A stretch of DNA of 64,000 bases, taken from VXNE01 sp965208745. GTDB lineage: Bacteria > Pseudomonadota > Gammaproteobacteria > Pseudomonadales > Azotimanducaceae. Position 1 is the stretch's first letter. Every line of letters begins with the position of its first letter. Shown piece after piece: positions 18,254-26,331 of this stretch. Below the pieces are notes generated by a model. The model worked only from the letters and a program-made list of their open reading frames with translations. It was not told where the DNA came from and made no database searches. The DNA lies in NCBI GenBank assembly GCA_965208745.1, contig CBDBPN010000004.1:3596001-3660000 (forward strand), written 5' to 3'. The translations under genes were made by a program, and so were the position numbers.

Positions 18254-18555
18254 GGACTTTGACTAGCCCAGCTCAGTGGGCGAGCGGAACGTCCGTCGGG
18301 CCGCCTTTAGCCCTGCGGGACGGGTCACTCCCGCCCTCATGCCGTGGAACATAGCAGAAGTGGTAGCGAGGGTCTACGCGCTCGACTCGACTCGCAGGTT
18401 CTCGGATAGCTCCGCGCCCGCCTGCTCTTCGCCAACACGTCGACGTTCCTGGCTCTCATCATGGGCTCGCCCAGGCCGGTAGCAGTCGGTTTTCCGGACC
18501 GTGGATTCGCGAATTCAAACCGGCGTCCCCCACGCCAGTGCGGTGGAGTGGCTGC

Positions 18556-18957
18556 TCAGTGCCGGCGCCGGTCGCCCGGCCCGGTCGGCGCCGGCGGATC
18601 GGCGCAGGGGCCGGAGTGGTGGTGGAACATGCGCATGTCGCCGCCTTCCTTGACGAAGCCGTTGGTGGCGACGCAGACGGAGCCGGGGAGTTCCTCGTAA
18701 CACGTCACCATGACGACCGACTCGAACGCCTTGGCCGAGGCGTTGTAGAAGTCGATGCCCGACTGCTGCGGGTTGCCGAGGATCTGTCGCCAGCTCTCGA
18801 CGATCTCGTCCCGCTCGACCAGGGCGCGCCAACCCGGGTGGATGCACAGCGTCGGATGGTCCGCCGCCCACAGGCGCTCCATGGCGGCGAAGTCCTTGTG
18901 CGTGAAGGCGAGATAGAACGTGTCGTTGGCGAAGAGCGCCTCTTCCTCGAGCGTCAT
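18556..18957 (-). CDS. NTF2-like / SnoaL-type protein
   Basis: A 133-residue single-domain protein of the NTF2-like superfamily (DUF4440/SnoaL_3). The conserved N-terminal pattern is FYLAFTHKDFAAMERLWA followed by CIHPGW, and a later VVMVTCYEELPG. Such cone-shaped domains bind or isomerise small molecules; the ligand is unknown. It is divergent from a HAD-like gene with a 75-bp gap. Confidence 0.75.
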   Translation of the reverse strand: MTLEEEALFANDTFYLAFTHKDFAAMERLWAADHPTLCIHPGWRALVERDEIVESWRQILGNPQQSGIDFYNASAKAFESVVMVTCYEELPGSVCVATNGFVKEGGDMRMFHHHSGPCADPPAPTGPGDRRRH

Positions 18958-19032
18958 GGTCCTTCCCCGGTCGCCGCGGTCCGGTCGTCGGGCCGGCCGG
19001 CTGATCTTCCGCAGCGTCAACGTGCGCACTAT

Positions 19033-19446
19033 ATGCGAAACTGCGCCGTGCCTCGGCGGAAGGAGCGGGCAGGGTTGGCGGACGCGGATGTCCTCATCAG
19101 CTTCGACATAGACGGCACGCTGGTCGTGGGCGACCCGCCGGGCGTGCTCCCGATGGACCTCGTGCGTGCCGTCAAGGCGCAGGGGTGCCTGGTGGGAAGT
19201 TGCTCGGACCGACCCATCAGCGCGCAGCGCGCGATCTGGGAAGCGCACGACATCGCCGTCGACTTCACGGTATCGAAGCACATGCTGCCCGATGTCAAGG
19301 CGCGTTTCGACGCCGACGTCTACTATCACATCGGCGACCGGGAGGACCTGGACAAGCGCCCCGCCGAGCGGGCCGGGTTCGAGTTCCTCTGGCCCCACGA
19401 GGCGGCGGCCATGCCGTGGCTCGACGGGGGTGCGCTCCCCGATTGA
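19033..19446 (+). CDS. Small HAD-like hydrolase
   Basis: A 137-residue protein with HAD motif I (SFDIDGTLV, nucleophile Asp followed by general acid Asp) and a motif-IV-like HIGDREDLDKR. The motif II region reads GSCSDRP, and PDVKARF carries a possible motif III Lys. The lack of any long cap suggests a minimal phosphatase core. The substrate is unknown. A GTG at 19048 is an alternative start. The FkbM methyltransferase follows 6 bp later, so the pair is probably co-transcribed. Confidence 0.65.
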   Translation: MRNCAVPRRKERAGLADADVLISFDIDGTLVVGDPPGVLPMDLVRAVKAQGCLVGSCSDRPISAQRAIWEAHDIAVDFTVSKHMLPDVKARFDADVYYHIGDREDLDKRPAERAGFEFLWPHEAAAMPWLDGGALPD

Positions 19447-19452
19447 CCGACG

Positions 19453-20172
19453 ATGCCGATCTCCCGTTCGGCCAGGAAGTGGTGGCGCAAGGCGACACGG
19501 CCGTCGCGCATCGTGCTGCACGGACAGCGCGTGCGGGTCGCGTCGCCCCACATGGGTCCGGCCATCCGCCGCGCGTTGCTGCGCGGGCGGTATGAGCGAC
19601 ACAAGGTCCGACAGCTCCGCAACCGGGTCGAGCCGAACGACGTCGTGCTCGATGTCGGCGCCGGTATCGGTCTGACGGCACTGTATGCGGCCTCCATGGT
19701 GGGGGCCGAGAACGTCCTCTGCGTGGAGGCGGATCCGCGAGCCGCCGCGCTGGCGGAGGCGAACTTCGCGGCCAACGGCCAGGACATCGAACTGCTGCGG
19801 GCGGCAGCCGTGCCCGGAGGCGATCCCGGAGAGGTGGACTTCCACCTGAACCAGGAACTCGGGCGCTCGTCGCTCACCCCAAAGGCGGGCGATGTCGAGA
19901 CCGTGTCAGTCCCGACCGCCGACATTGCGCCGCTGTTGCGGGGGCGTGGGATTTCCGTCCTGAACGTCTCCATGGAGGGCAGCGAGCGGGACCTGTTGAC
20001 GGCGATCGACGATTTCGCCGACGTACGCATCCTCCTGCTCAGCGTCCACGAACAGGTCGTGGGTTACGAACGGACGAACCGGCTCCTCGAGCGGCTCTTC
20101 GATGCCGGGTTCGCCCTGGACCTGCCGGACAGCCGCGGCCGCCACATCGCGTTGGCGCGGTATCGGTTCTGA
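19453..20172 (+). CDS. FkbM-family methyltransferase
   Basis: A 239-residue SAM-dependent methyltransferase. Motif I is VVLDVGAGIGLTALYAA, followed by VLCVEADPRAAALAEANF; the C-terminal FkbM pattern ISVLNVSMEGSERDLL is present. Family members methylate sugars or natural products, often in surface-glycan loci. The ATG at 19453 directly follows the HAD-like gene. The end overlaps the non-coding tail of the broken endonuclease on the other strand. Confidence 0.82.
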   Translation: MPISRSARKWWRKATRPSRIVLHGQRVRVASPHMGPAIRRALLRGRYERHKVRQLRNRVEPNDVVLDVGAGIGLTALYAASMVGAENVLCVEADPRAAALAEANFAANGQDIELLRAAAVPGGDPGEVDFHLNQELGRSSLTPKAGDVETVSVPTADIAPLLRGRGISVLNVSMEGSERDLLTAIDDFADVRILLLSVHEQVVGYERTNRLLERLFDAGFALDLPDSRGRHIALARYRF

Positions 20173-20240
20173 TTTGGGGGCGACGCATTTGCGAGACTCC
20201 GGGCGATGGCGAGCATCGCCCCGGCGGTGCTTTGGCTAGG

Positions 20241-21153
20241 CTAGGGCTGCGGTGGGCCGTTGGCGAACCCATACCGGTCGTCGACCCATGTCGACCAGGC
20301 ACGCCAACGATGCTCTGTGTCCTTTTCTCGAACCCACCGCATAGCACGGCGTTGCGTTCGTCGTACGCCACGCACGACACCACTAGTAGGTCGTATGCTC
20401 CTTGCGTTGCCAGGGCCTCCGCCAACGCCTGCTGACGGAACAGCTGATACCCTGCCGTTGACGCGGGACACCGGCGGAGTTTGCGTCGTCCGATTTCGCT
20501 GACCTGTATGTGGCCCCAATATCGTCTGTTTTCGCGCGCCCCGTCGGCCCACGCTGTCAGGTGACAGTTGGTGCCGGGATCGTCGAACACCGCGCTCGCA
20601 TCGAAGCAGCGATTCCGATCCGGGTTGCCGTACTTCTTCTTCCTTCCCGAGCACGGGTAGAACGAATGCTCGGTGAACTTCACCTCTGTCAGGACTAGGC
20701 CACAACCCCGTCCTCGAGACGTACAGTGAATGCCACGTCCGGGGATGTCTGGCCAGCGCCGCGGCGACCGCCGGGTTCCCCGAGCAGGCTTCGCGGATCC
20801 AATGGGACGTCTGCGGCCCATTCGAGTTCGAGTTTCTCTACGGTCGTGATCCTCGACTCCACCCTGGCCGCCAGGAAGCCGGCGAGCAGCGCTAGATTCG
20901 GCCGATGCGCGACATAGAGGTTAGCCCCCAGCACCCAAGAACTCTTGAGATTGTGCACACCCGTGTGCCGCTGGATCTTCTGGCGCCGGAGGTAGGTTTC
21001 AAGGTCGTTTGGCGCGCCGCTCCGGATACCGTGCCATAGTCCCTCCTGCCAACGCCTGCGGGGCAGGATCCACTGCCGCTCCTTCCCGTTCTGGCTGCCC
21101 GCCTCGCTCGTCGCGACATACTTGGCGCGCCACGCGACCTGAGCCTCATTCAT
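20241..21153 (-). pseudogene. PD-(D/E)XK nuclease-like gene with two frame breaks
   Basis: Reads in three successive frames from the ATG at 21153 (MNEAQVAWRAKYVATSE) to a stop at 20241 (RYGFANGPPQP). Pieces are 21153 to about 20706, 20706 to about 20325, and 20325 to 20241. The first break is at CCCC (20706-20709) and the second at TTTT (20323-20326); each is repaired by one extra base. The repaired product is about 304 residues with HTGVHNLKSSWVLGANLY and LTEVKFTEH, whose E-x-K fits a PD-(D/E)XK site. It recalls the PGN_0703-type putative restriction enzymes, from memory. It lies directly downstream of the methyltransferase. An in-frame TTG at 21300 would add a poly-Gly stretch. Confidence 0.6.
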
Positions 21154-21249
21154 CGCCGAGTCGGAACTGGCCACCGCTCCCCCTTGAACTGTGCGACTGG
21201 CTTTTGGAAGCCCGGGCCGATGATTTCCCGCTCCCTTACTCGGGTACTT

Positions 21250-21269
21250 CCCCCCCCCCCCCCCCCCCC
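21250..21269. repeat. 20-nt poly-C tract
   Basis: Twenty consecutive C on the + strand, followed by five G. It lies between the methyltransferase stop (21304) and the ATG of the nuclease-like gene (21153), and would be coding (six Gly codons) if that gene begins at the TTG at 21300. Tracts like this change length by slippage and are a classic phase-variation device; they are also a common assembly error. Confidence 0.8.
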
Positions 21270-21303
21270 GGGGGACCCACTTCTCGTCCCTTTCCCTCAA
21301 CGA

Positions 21304-22524
21304 TCACACCTCTACTGCTACACGGCGGCTGCCCGGGTGGTCGGGATGTTCCCCCTCCAGCTCCCGATAGCGCTCGGCTACAGGGACGACCGGTTCTGCG
21401 CGAGGGGTCGGGCGTCGTACGGTCGGTAAGAGTCTCGGCGGCCCGGCCTCGCTGGGGGACCCGAGCAACTGCTTGCGTATGGCCCGCGCCAGAACTTCGG
21501 CCATGAGTGACGGAACTGCGTTTCCTAACATCCTCTGCACGTCCGTACGCCCGCAGTCGAAATCCAAGCAGTCGGGGAAGGTCTGCAGACGACACATCTC
21601 CTCGGTAGTCAGCTTCCGACTCTGCCAATGAAACGGTCCGACTGCAGAGCCGGGTTGAGCCTGGATCGTCCACGATGGCTGGTCCTTGGCAAGCTTCAGA
21701 AGGAAGCTCCAGTAACGCGTGCGCCATCCAAAAAGACGCATCCCCCCACCACGGTTCGTATGCCAAAGGTAGTTTTTCCCTTCGGGTATTGACGGCAGCA
21801 AGGCGCCCCACTTGCCACCCACCTGAAGGGACGGCTCGTTCGGCATGGCCGGCAGGTCCCCGATGGCATCCCACGCTGTCCGGTAGGGCTCTTGGTCGCC
21901 CAACAACCCGACTTTGTCGGACGCACAGTGCGTCGGCAAAGGGAACTCGAACCGGGTCCCGTCGCGACTGCCGACCAAGAATACGCGCTCTCGAAGTTGG
22001 GGCACACCATAGTGAGCGGCGTTCAGCATGTGCCAGTCGACGCGGTAGTCCGTACCGGCGTTGCCGTTGATCCAGTCGACGCCTTCGAGCAGGTAACGTA
22101 GCCCCTCATCCTTCCGCTTGTAGGCCAGTCCGTACACGTTCTCCAGCAGGAAGGTCTTCGGCTTCGTGTCGTGCAAAACCCGGAGAAAAGCGGTCAAAGT
22201 GTCGGCCCTGGGATCGTCGAGCCGCTGCGCGTCCCCATTGACCCAGTACGACGACTTGGAGAACGGTTGGCAGGGCGGCCCACCGATGAGGACATCAGCC
22301 TCCCCGACTGCGAGTCCTGCAGCGTCCAGGATCTCCTCAGAGGAGACGGCGTGGATGTCCCGCTCGATTACGTTCCAGTCCGGTCGATTGAGGCGAATAG
22401 TGCGGCACGCCGCCGGATCCAGCTCCAAAGCGACGGTCGTGCGGAACCCCGCCGCTTCGAATCCGAAGTCGAGGCCACCGGCCCCCGTGTAGAGGCTGAT
22501 GGCGCTCAGATCACGCCTCGACAT
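21304..22524 (-). CDS. C5-cytosine DNA methyltransferase
   Basis: Type II DNA (cytosine-5) methyltransferase, 406 residues. The conserved motifs are in order: motif I SLYTGAGGLDFGFEAAGF, motif IV GGPPCQPFS with catalytic Cys85, motif VI FLLENV, motif VIII QLRERVF, and motif X RMLGNAVPS near the C-terminus. The target-recognition region lies between motifs VIII and IX, so specificity is not readable, though a SacI-type nuclease nearby suggests GAGCTC or a related site. It is divergent from the small regulator, with its promoter -35 inside a palindrome. The nuclease-like pseudogene follows downstream. Confidence 0.95.
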   Translation of the reverse strand: MSRRDLSAISLYTGAGGLDFGFEAAGFRTTVALELDPAACRTIRLNRPDWNVIERDIHAVSSEEILDAAGLAVGEADVLIGGPPCQPFSKSSYWVNGDAQRLDDPRADTLTAFLRVLHDTKPKTFLLENVYGLAYKRKDEGLRYLLEGVDWINGNAGTDYRVDWHMLNAAHYGVPQLRERVFLVGSRDGTRFEFPLPTHCASDKVGLLGDQEPYRTAWDAIGDLPAMPNEPSLQVGGKWGALLPSIPEGKNYLWHTNRGGGMRLFGWRTRYWSFLLKLAKDQPSWTIQAQPGSAVGPFHWQSRKLTTEEMCRLQTFPDCLDFDCGRTDVQRMLGNAVPSLMAEVLARAIRKQLLGSPSEAGPPRLLPTVRRPTPRAEPVVPVAERYRELEGEHPDHPGSRRVAVEV

Positions 22525-22574
22525 GCACCGTCCCTGACAAGACTCCGTGAAGTCAATAGTATGTCGGCTGCGCG

Positions 22575-22603
22575 ACCATACTGCACGGACCTTGTATTGT
22601 CAA
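22575..22603 (-). promoter_or_regulatory. Promoter of the cytosine methyltransferase
   Basis: On the minus strand, TTGACA (22603-22598) and TATGGT (22580-22575) are separated by exactly 17 nt. Transcription would begin near 22567, about 43 nt before the methyltransferase ATG. The -35 box lies within the 17-bp palindrome, so a protein bound there should block this promoter. Confidence 0.6.
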
Positions 22604-22608
22604 TACAA
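22592..22608. promoter_or_regulatory. 17-bp palindromic operator in the restriction-modification intergenic region
   Basis: TTGTATTGTCAATACAA is a perfect palindrome with 8-bp arms and one central base. It sits between the divergent methyltransferase and regulator genes and covers the methyltransferase -35. It is AT-rich in a GC-rich region. The likely binder is the adjacent small Cro-type regulator, by analogy with controller proteins of other type II systems. Confidence 0.65.
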
Positions 22609-22632
22609 AAAAAGGCCGGCTCGAACATCCAG

Positions 22633-22857
22633 GTGAAGCTGCGGGAGGCCATGGCGCAGCATCGCCTTCGCACTGGTGAGCGTATGACCTATGAAAGCCT
22701 CGCCCGGGCTACCGGCCTGTCGGCCCGTACGCTTGAGTCCCTGGCTTCGCGACCCGGCTACAACACGACCCTCGACACCGTCGCAAGGCTCTGCCACGCC
22801 TTGCGCTGCGAGCCCGGCGAGCTTCTCGTCCTCGACGACTCCGACAGCGCGGGATGA
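22633..22857 (+). CDS. Small Cro/C1-type HTH regulator (controller-like)
   Basis: A 74-residue HTH_XRE protein if begun at the GTG at 22633; a longer form from ATG 22561 would be translated through the operator and is less likely. The helix-turn-helix is MTYESLARATGLSARTLESL, followed by TLDTVARLCHALRCEPGELLVL. It overlaps the SacI-type endonuclease gene by 4 bp (ATGA), so the two are translationally coupled. The role is probably timing of nuclease versus methyltransferase expression through the palindrome at 22592-22608. Confidence 0.8.
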   Translation: MKLREAMAQHRLRTGERMTYESLARATGLSARTLESLASRPGYNTTLDTVARLCHALRCEPGELLVLDDSDSAG

Positions 22858-23945
22858 GCATCTCTTTCGATAGGGCCGTCGCTGCCGATACGCTGCGTCG
22901 CGCCGCTGCGGGAGCCGATGCCGAAAGGTACAGCAAGTCCTGGTTCGATAGGGTCGCTCGGCTCTCTCGGCTCTGTGAGCACGCCTCCAAAACACATCTC
23001 GCCTACCTCGGAACCGCCATCCTCGCCAAGGCTCTGCGCACCGACGTCGACCTGCACGCCATCAAGCCTAGCGGCGCGCCGGGGAATCCGCGCGCGTACT
23101 CTGCGCGAAACCTCTGCCACGCCGTGCTCGTGCCAATGGCGGTCGATCTCGGTTTCAGCCTTGGCGTCACCGGGCGCGAACCGCTCAACAACCAGCCTTA
23201 CTTTCGGATCATCCGGGTAGGGGATGGCACGCCGGTCCGGAACAACGCCCGTCCGGCTTTCGACTACCTTCTCGAGCTACTCGACGACCTGGGCGGGTGC
23301 TCCAAGGAAGAGGCTAGCGAGGCGCTTGCCGCGTTCGTCGCGGAACGGAGGCTGCATCGCGTGCGTTACGACGATCCGGATGCCGCCACGCCGGTTTCTC
23401 TCGAACAGTTCCTCAATGCTGTCCGTGCCTTCGTGGACGCTGCCTCTGAGGGCGGACGCCGGGCACAGGCGGTCGTCGCCGGCTTGATGGACGCTTTCGC
23501 CGGTCCAGACCGCGTGGTCACCGGTCGAATCAACGACCCGAGCCGGCGGCACCCTGGGGACGTGTGCGTCCGCGCCGACGGGCCGGAAGCCTTATGGGAG
23601 AGAGCCCTTGAGGTCCGGGACAAGCCCGTCGCACTGTCCGACATTCAGCTTTTCGCCAACAAGTGTATCGCTGCGGGCGTCCGCGAGGCCGCGGTCGTCG
23701 CAGTCGCGGCCGGCCAATCTGCAATCGACCGCCGGCGGCTAGCCGAGTGGTCGGTCGAACTCGGGATCGGAGTCACCGTCTTCATTGGGTGGGCGGAGAT
23801 CGTAGAGCAGACCATGTTCTGGGCCGACGAGCCGACACCCGAGGCGGCACGCCACGCTGTCGGGCACGTCTACAACAGGCTGATTGAAGTCGAGGCAACC
23901 GGTCAAGCGGTGGCCTTGTGGTCTCGGCTAACGGCGGCAAAGTAA
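22854..23945 (+). CDS. SacI-family restriction endonuclease
   Basis: A 363-residue protein that I recognise as SacI-type (RE_SacI) from the overall pattern: HLAYLGTAILAKAL near the N-terminus, the central NNQPYFRI segment, and the possible active site PGDVCVRAD ... LEVRDKPV, where an Asp and a Glu-x-Arg replace a textbook PD-(D/E)XK. SacI cuts GAGCTC; specificity here is inferred only. The ATG overlaps the regulator stop. A hairpin terminator lies downstream. The frame is intact, so this is the best candidate for the functional nuclease of the island. Confidence 0.75.
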   Translation: MSISFDRAVAADTLRRAAAGADAERYSKSWFDRVARLSRLCEHASKTHLAYLGTAILAKALRTDVDLHAIKPSGAPGNPRAYSARNLCHAVLVPMAVDLGFSLGVTGREPLNNQPYFRIIRVGDGTPVRNNARPAFDYLLELLDDLGGCSKEEASEALAAFVAERRLHRVRYDDPDAATPVSLEQFLNAVRAFVDAASEGGRRAQAVVAGLMDAFAGPDRVVTGRINDPSRRHPGDVCVRADGPEALWERALEVRDKPVALSDIQLFANKCIAAGVREAAVVAVAAGQSAIDRRRLAEWSVELGIGVTVFIGWAEIVEQTMFWADEPTPEAARHAVGHVYNRLIEVEATGQAVALWSRLTAAK

Positions 23946-23994
23946 ACCGATTGTCACCTGCCGATCACGCCTTCCGCCTCCGAGCCGGGCGTGG

Positions 23995-24022
23995 GCCCTG
24001 TTCGGGGGCGAGCGAACAGGGC
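23995..24022. terminator. Hairpin between convergent genes
   Basis: GCCCTGTTCG (23995-24004) pairs perfectly with CGAACAGGGC (24013-24022) around an 8-nt loop. It lies between the converging SacI-type endonuclease and glycosyltransferase genes, so it could terminate transcription from both sides, although no clear T-run follows. Confidence 0.5.
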
Positions 24023-24078
24023 GGGCGACGGTGATGGATCTGCGGCTGGTCGTCGGCCATGAGAAGTCCACGGCGCAG

Positions 24079-25113
24079 CTACGGATTGCGAACCGCGATG
24101 TCGATGAACTCCTCGTAGCGATCGAGAATGTGGACCGACGAGAAGCGCTCCTGGTAACGCGCTCCCGCGGCTTCCGCAAGGTCGCCCGCCAGCGCCCGGT
24201 CACCCAGCACCTGGCGAATCCCGCTCGCCATCTCGTCCGCATCCTCGTTGGCGCAGAGCCACCCCGTCCTGCCGTGCTCGATGAGTTCGGCGGGGCCGTG
24301 GGTGTCCGTCGCCACGATCGGGCAGCCGTGGGCCCACGCCTCCAGGACGATGTTGCCGTGGGGCTCGTGACGCGACGGACAGACAAACGCGTCGGCCGTG
24401 CGGAGGAAGGCGTTCACCGGGGAACGCCAGCCCAGGAAACGCACGCGCCCGTCGAGGCCGAGGCGCGCGCACAGGGCACGAAGGGAGGCCTCGAGGGGAC
24501 CGTCGCCGGCGATCCAGGCGTATGCGCCGGGAACGCGCGTCATCGCGTGCAGGAGGACGTCGAAGCCCTTGTTGGCGTGCAGGCGACCGCAGGTGAAGAG
24601 GAGGGGTGCGTCCGGCGGCGTGTCGAATGCGGCACGGTCAAGGGGCTCGGCGTCCGTCTCGTCGACGAAGTTGCCGATCACGTGGATGCGGTCTTGCGGT
24701 ACGCCCGCGGCGGCGACATGACGCGCCAGTCCCTCGGTGATGGGAATGAAACGCCGGCAGTGGCGGAAGTTGCGCATCGAATAGAAACCGCCGAGCCGCG
24801 CGGCGATCGGACAGATGCCGGGTCGGGTCAGTTGGCTCGCCCGGCTCATCCAGGTGATTGCGAGGTCCGCGCCCTCGCGGCGCAATGTGCGTGCGATCCC
24901 GAGCCGTGTTGGCCAGTCCAGGTGGCGCGAGCCGAACCGAAAGGGATACGTCGGCACGCCCGCCGCGGCGAGGGACTCGGCCCGCTCGCCCTCGGGCCGC
25001 ACGATGGCGACCTGGGGAACGCGCGGGTGGAGGGCGGGGACCAGGCGGTCGTAGAAGAGTTCGGCGCCACCGTGCGCGCGCCCGGCGAGTATCTGGCCTA
25101 CCTTGACAGTCAT
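24079..25113 (-). CDS. Glycosyltransferase family 4 protein (1)
   Basis: Cytoplasmic retaining GT-B glycosyltransferase, 344 residues. The acceptor domain begins VGQILAGRAHGGAELFYDRL; the donor domain shows LLFTCGRLHANKGFDVLL and the E-x7-E motif in CPSRHEPHGNIVLEAWAHG. It probably adds a sugar during lipopolysaccharide or exopolysaccharide assembly; specificity is not readable. The ATG at 25113 begins the conserved fold. A second GT4 gene is divergent with a 111-bp gap. Confidence 0.9.
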   Translation of the reverse strand: MTVKVGQILAGRAHGGAELFYDRLVPALHPRVPQVAIVRPEGERAESLAAAGVPTYPFRFGSRHLDWPTRLGIARTLRREGADLAITWMSRASQLTRPGICPIAARLGGFYSMRNFRHCRRFIPITEGLARHVAAAGVPQDRIHVIGNFVDETDAEPLDRAAFDTPPDAPLLFTCGRLHANKGFDVLLHAMTRVPGAYAWIAGDGPLEASLRALCARLGLDGRVRFLGWRSPVNAFLRTADAFVCPSRHEPHGNIVLEAWAHGCPIVATDTHGPAELIEHGRTGWLCANEDADEMASGIRQVLGDRALAGDLAEAAGARYQERFSSVHILDRYEEFIDIAVRNP

Positions 25114-25224
25114 CCGATGCGCCTTGTATGGAGGTACAGCCAGCGAAAGTGTAGCGACCGCTGGCGGCTTATCCATGCCCGGTCGAAGCTGACGGGCATT
25201 GCTCCCAATCACGGTGGTCCGTAC

Positions 25225-26331
25225 ATGCACGTGGTTCAGATCCTGCCGGCGCTCGACGCGGGCGGCGTGGAGCGGGGAACGCTGGAGATCGGCGCGGCGC
25301 TGGTGCGGGCGGGTCATCGATCGACGGTGATCTCGTCCGGGGGCCGACTCGTTCCGGAACTGGTCGCCGGCGGGTCGGAGCACATCCGGATGCCGGTGCA
25401 CGCGAAACGGCTCGCGAGCCTGTCGCAGGTGGGGAAGCTGCGCAACGTGTTCTCGGGGCTGGGCGCCGACATCGTGCACGCGCGCTCGCGGCTGCCGGCC
25501 TGGCTGGCATGGTGGGCCATCCGCCGGCTCGCGGTCGACTGTCGGCCCCGCTTCGTCACGACCGTGCACGGCCTGTACACGGTGAACGGCTATAGCGGGA
25601 TCATGGCGCGGGGGGAGCGCGTCATCGCGACCTCCGCGTCGGTCCGCGACTACGTCCTGGCCAACTATCCGCGTTGCGACCCGGAGATCGTGCGGTTGAT
25701 CCACCGGGGGGTGGACGCCACGGACTTCCCCCGGGGCCACGTGCCCACGGCCGCCTGGCGGGCGGCGGTGCTTGCGGAGTTTCCCGAGCTTGCCGACAAA
25801 CGGCTCCTCGTGCTGCCGGGGCGATTGGTGCGCTGGAAGGGCGGGATGACCTTCCTGCGGCTCCTGGCGGAAGTTGCGCCGCCGCGGGAAGCCGTCCACG
25901 GAGTCCTCGTGGGAGGCCCGGACCGGCCGCGCAACGCGTTCCCGGCGGACCTCGCGCGGGAGTGCGGACGGCTGGGGCTCGGGGGGCGCGTCACCTTCGC
26001 CGGCCATCGGTCGGACCTGAGGGAGTGGCTTGCGTCCGCCGAGCTGTGCTTCAACCTGTCGACTCACCCGGAGCCGTTCGGGCGCACGGTGATCGAGGCG
26101 TTGAGCCTGGGCGCGCCGGTAGTGGCGTTCGACAGCGGAGGCCCGGCCGAGACGGTTGGCGCCTGTTTCCCCGAGGGCCTCGTCCCCGATGGGGACTTCG
26201 AATCGCTGGTGGAGCGCGTGGCGGCGCTCCTGGACGGCGTCATGCCGGAAGTGCGCCCCTGTCCGTTCGAGCTGTCGCGGATGCAGGACGAGACGCTCAG
26301 GGTGTATGCGGAACTGCTGGCGACGGGCTGA
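25225..26331 (+). CDS. Glycosyltransferase family 4 protein (2)
   Basis: A 368-residue GT-B glycosyltransferase. It starts VVQILPALDAGGVERGTLE (the GGVER loop), with RLLVLPGRLVRWKGG and the E-x7-E motif in STHPEPFGRTVIEALSLG. It resembles LPS core heptosyl- or hexosyl-transferases. Its 3' end overlaps the convergent ELM1-like gene by 35 bp. Together with the other GT4 and the ELM1-like gene, it forms a small envelope-glycan group. Confidence 0.9.
   Translation: MHVVQILPALDAGGVERGTLEIGAALVRAGHRSTVISSGGRLVPELVAGGSEHIRMPVHAKRLASLSQVGKLRNVFSGLGADIVHARSRLPAWLAWWAIRRLAVDCRPRFVTTVHGLYTVNGYSGIMARGERVIATSASVRDYVLANYPRCDPEIVRLIHRGVDATDFPRGHVPTAAWRAAVLAEFPELADKRLLVLPGRLVRWKGGMTFLRLLAEVAPPREAVHGVLVGGPDRPRNAFPADLARECGRLGLGGRVTFAGHRSDLREWLASAELCFNLSTHPEPFGRTVIEALSLGAPVVAFDSGGPAETVGACFPEGLVPDGDFESLVERVAALLDGVMPEVRPCPFELSRMQDETLRVYAELLATG

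Noticed and set aside
18262..18300. tRNA-like D-arm (AGCCCAGCTCAGTGGGCGAGC)
   Set aside because: No matching acceptor, anticodon or T-arm can be built around it; it is a short hairpin only.
20039..20241. Extension of the nuclease frame over the end of the FkbM methyltransferase gene
   Set aside because: The tail is antisense to the methyltransferase; a frame shift at 20323-20326 gives a more protein-like end at 20241.
20173..24078. Avoidance of GAGCTC as a sign of an active SacI-type system
   Set aside because: GAGCTC is seen at several places in the window (for example near 3859, 11213, 30358 and 59793), so no avoidance can be claimed from this sample.
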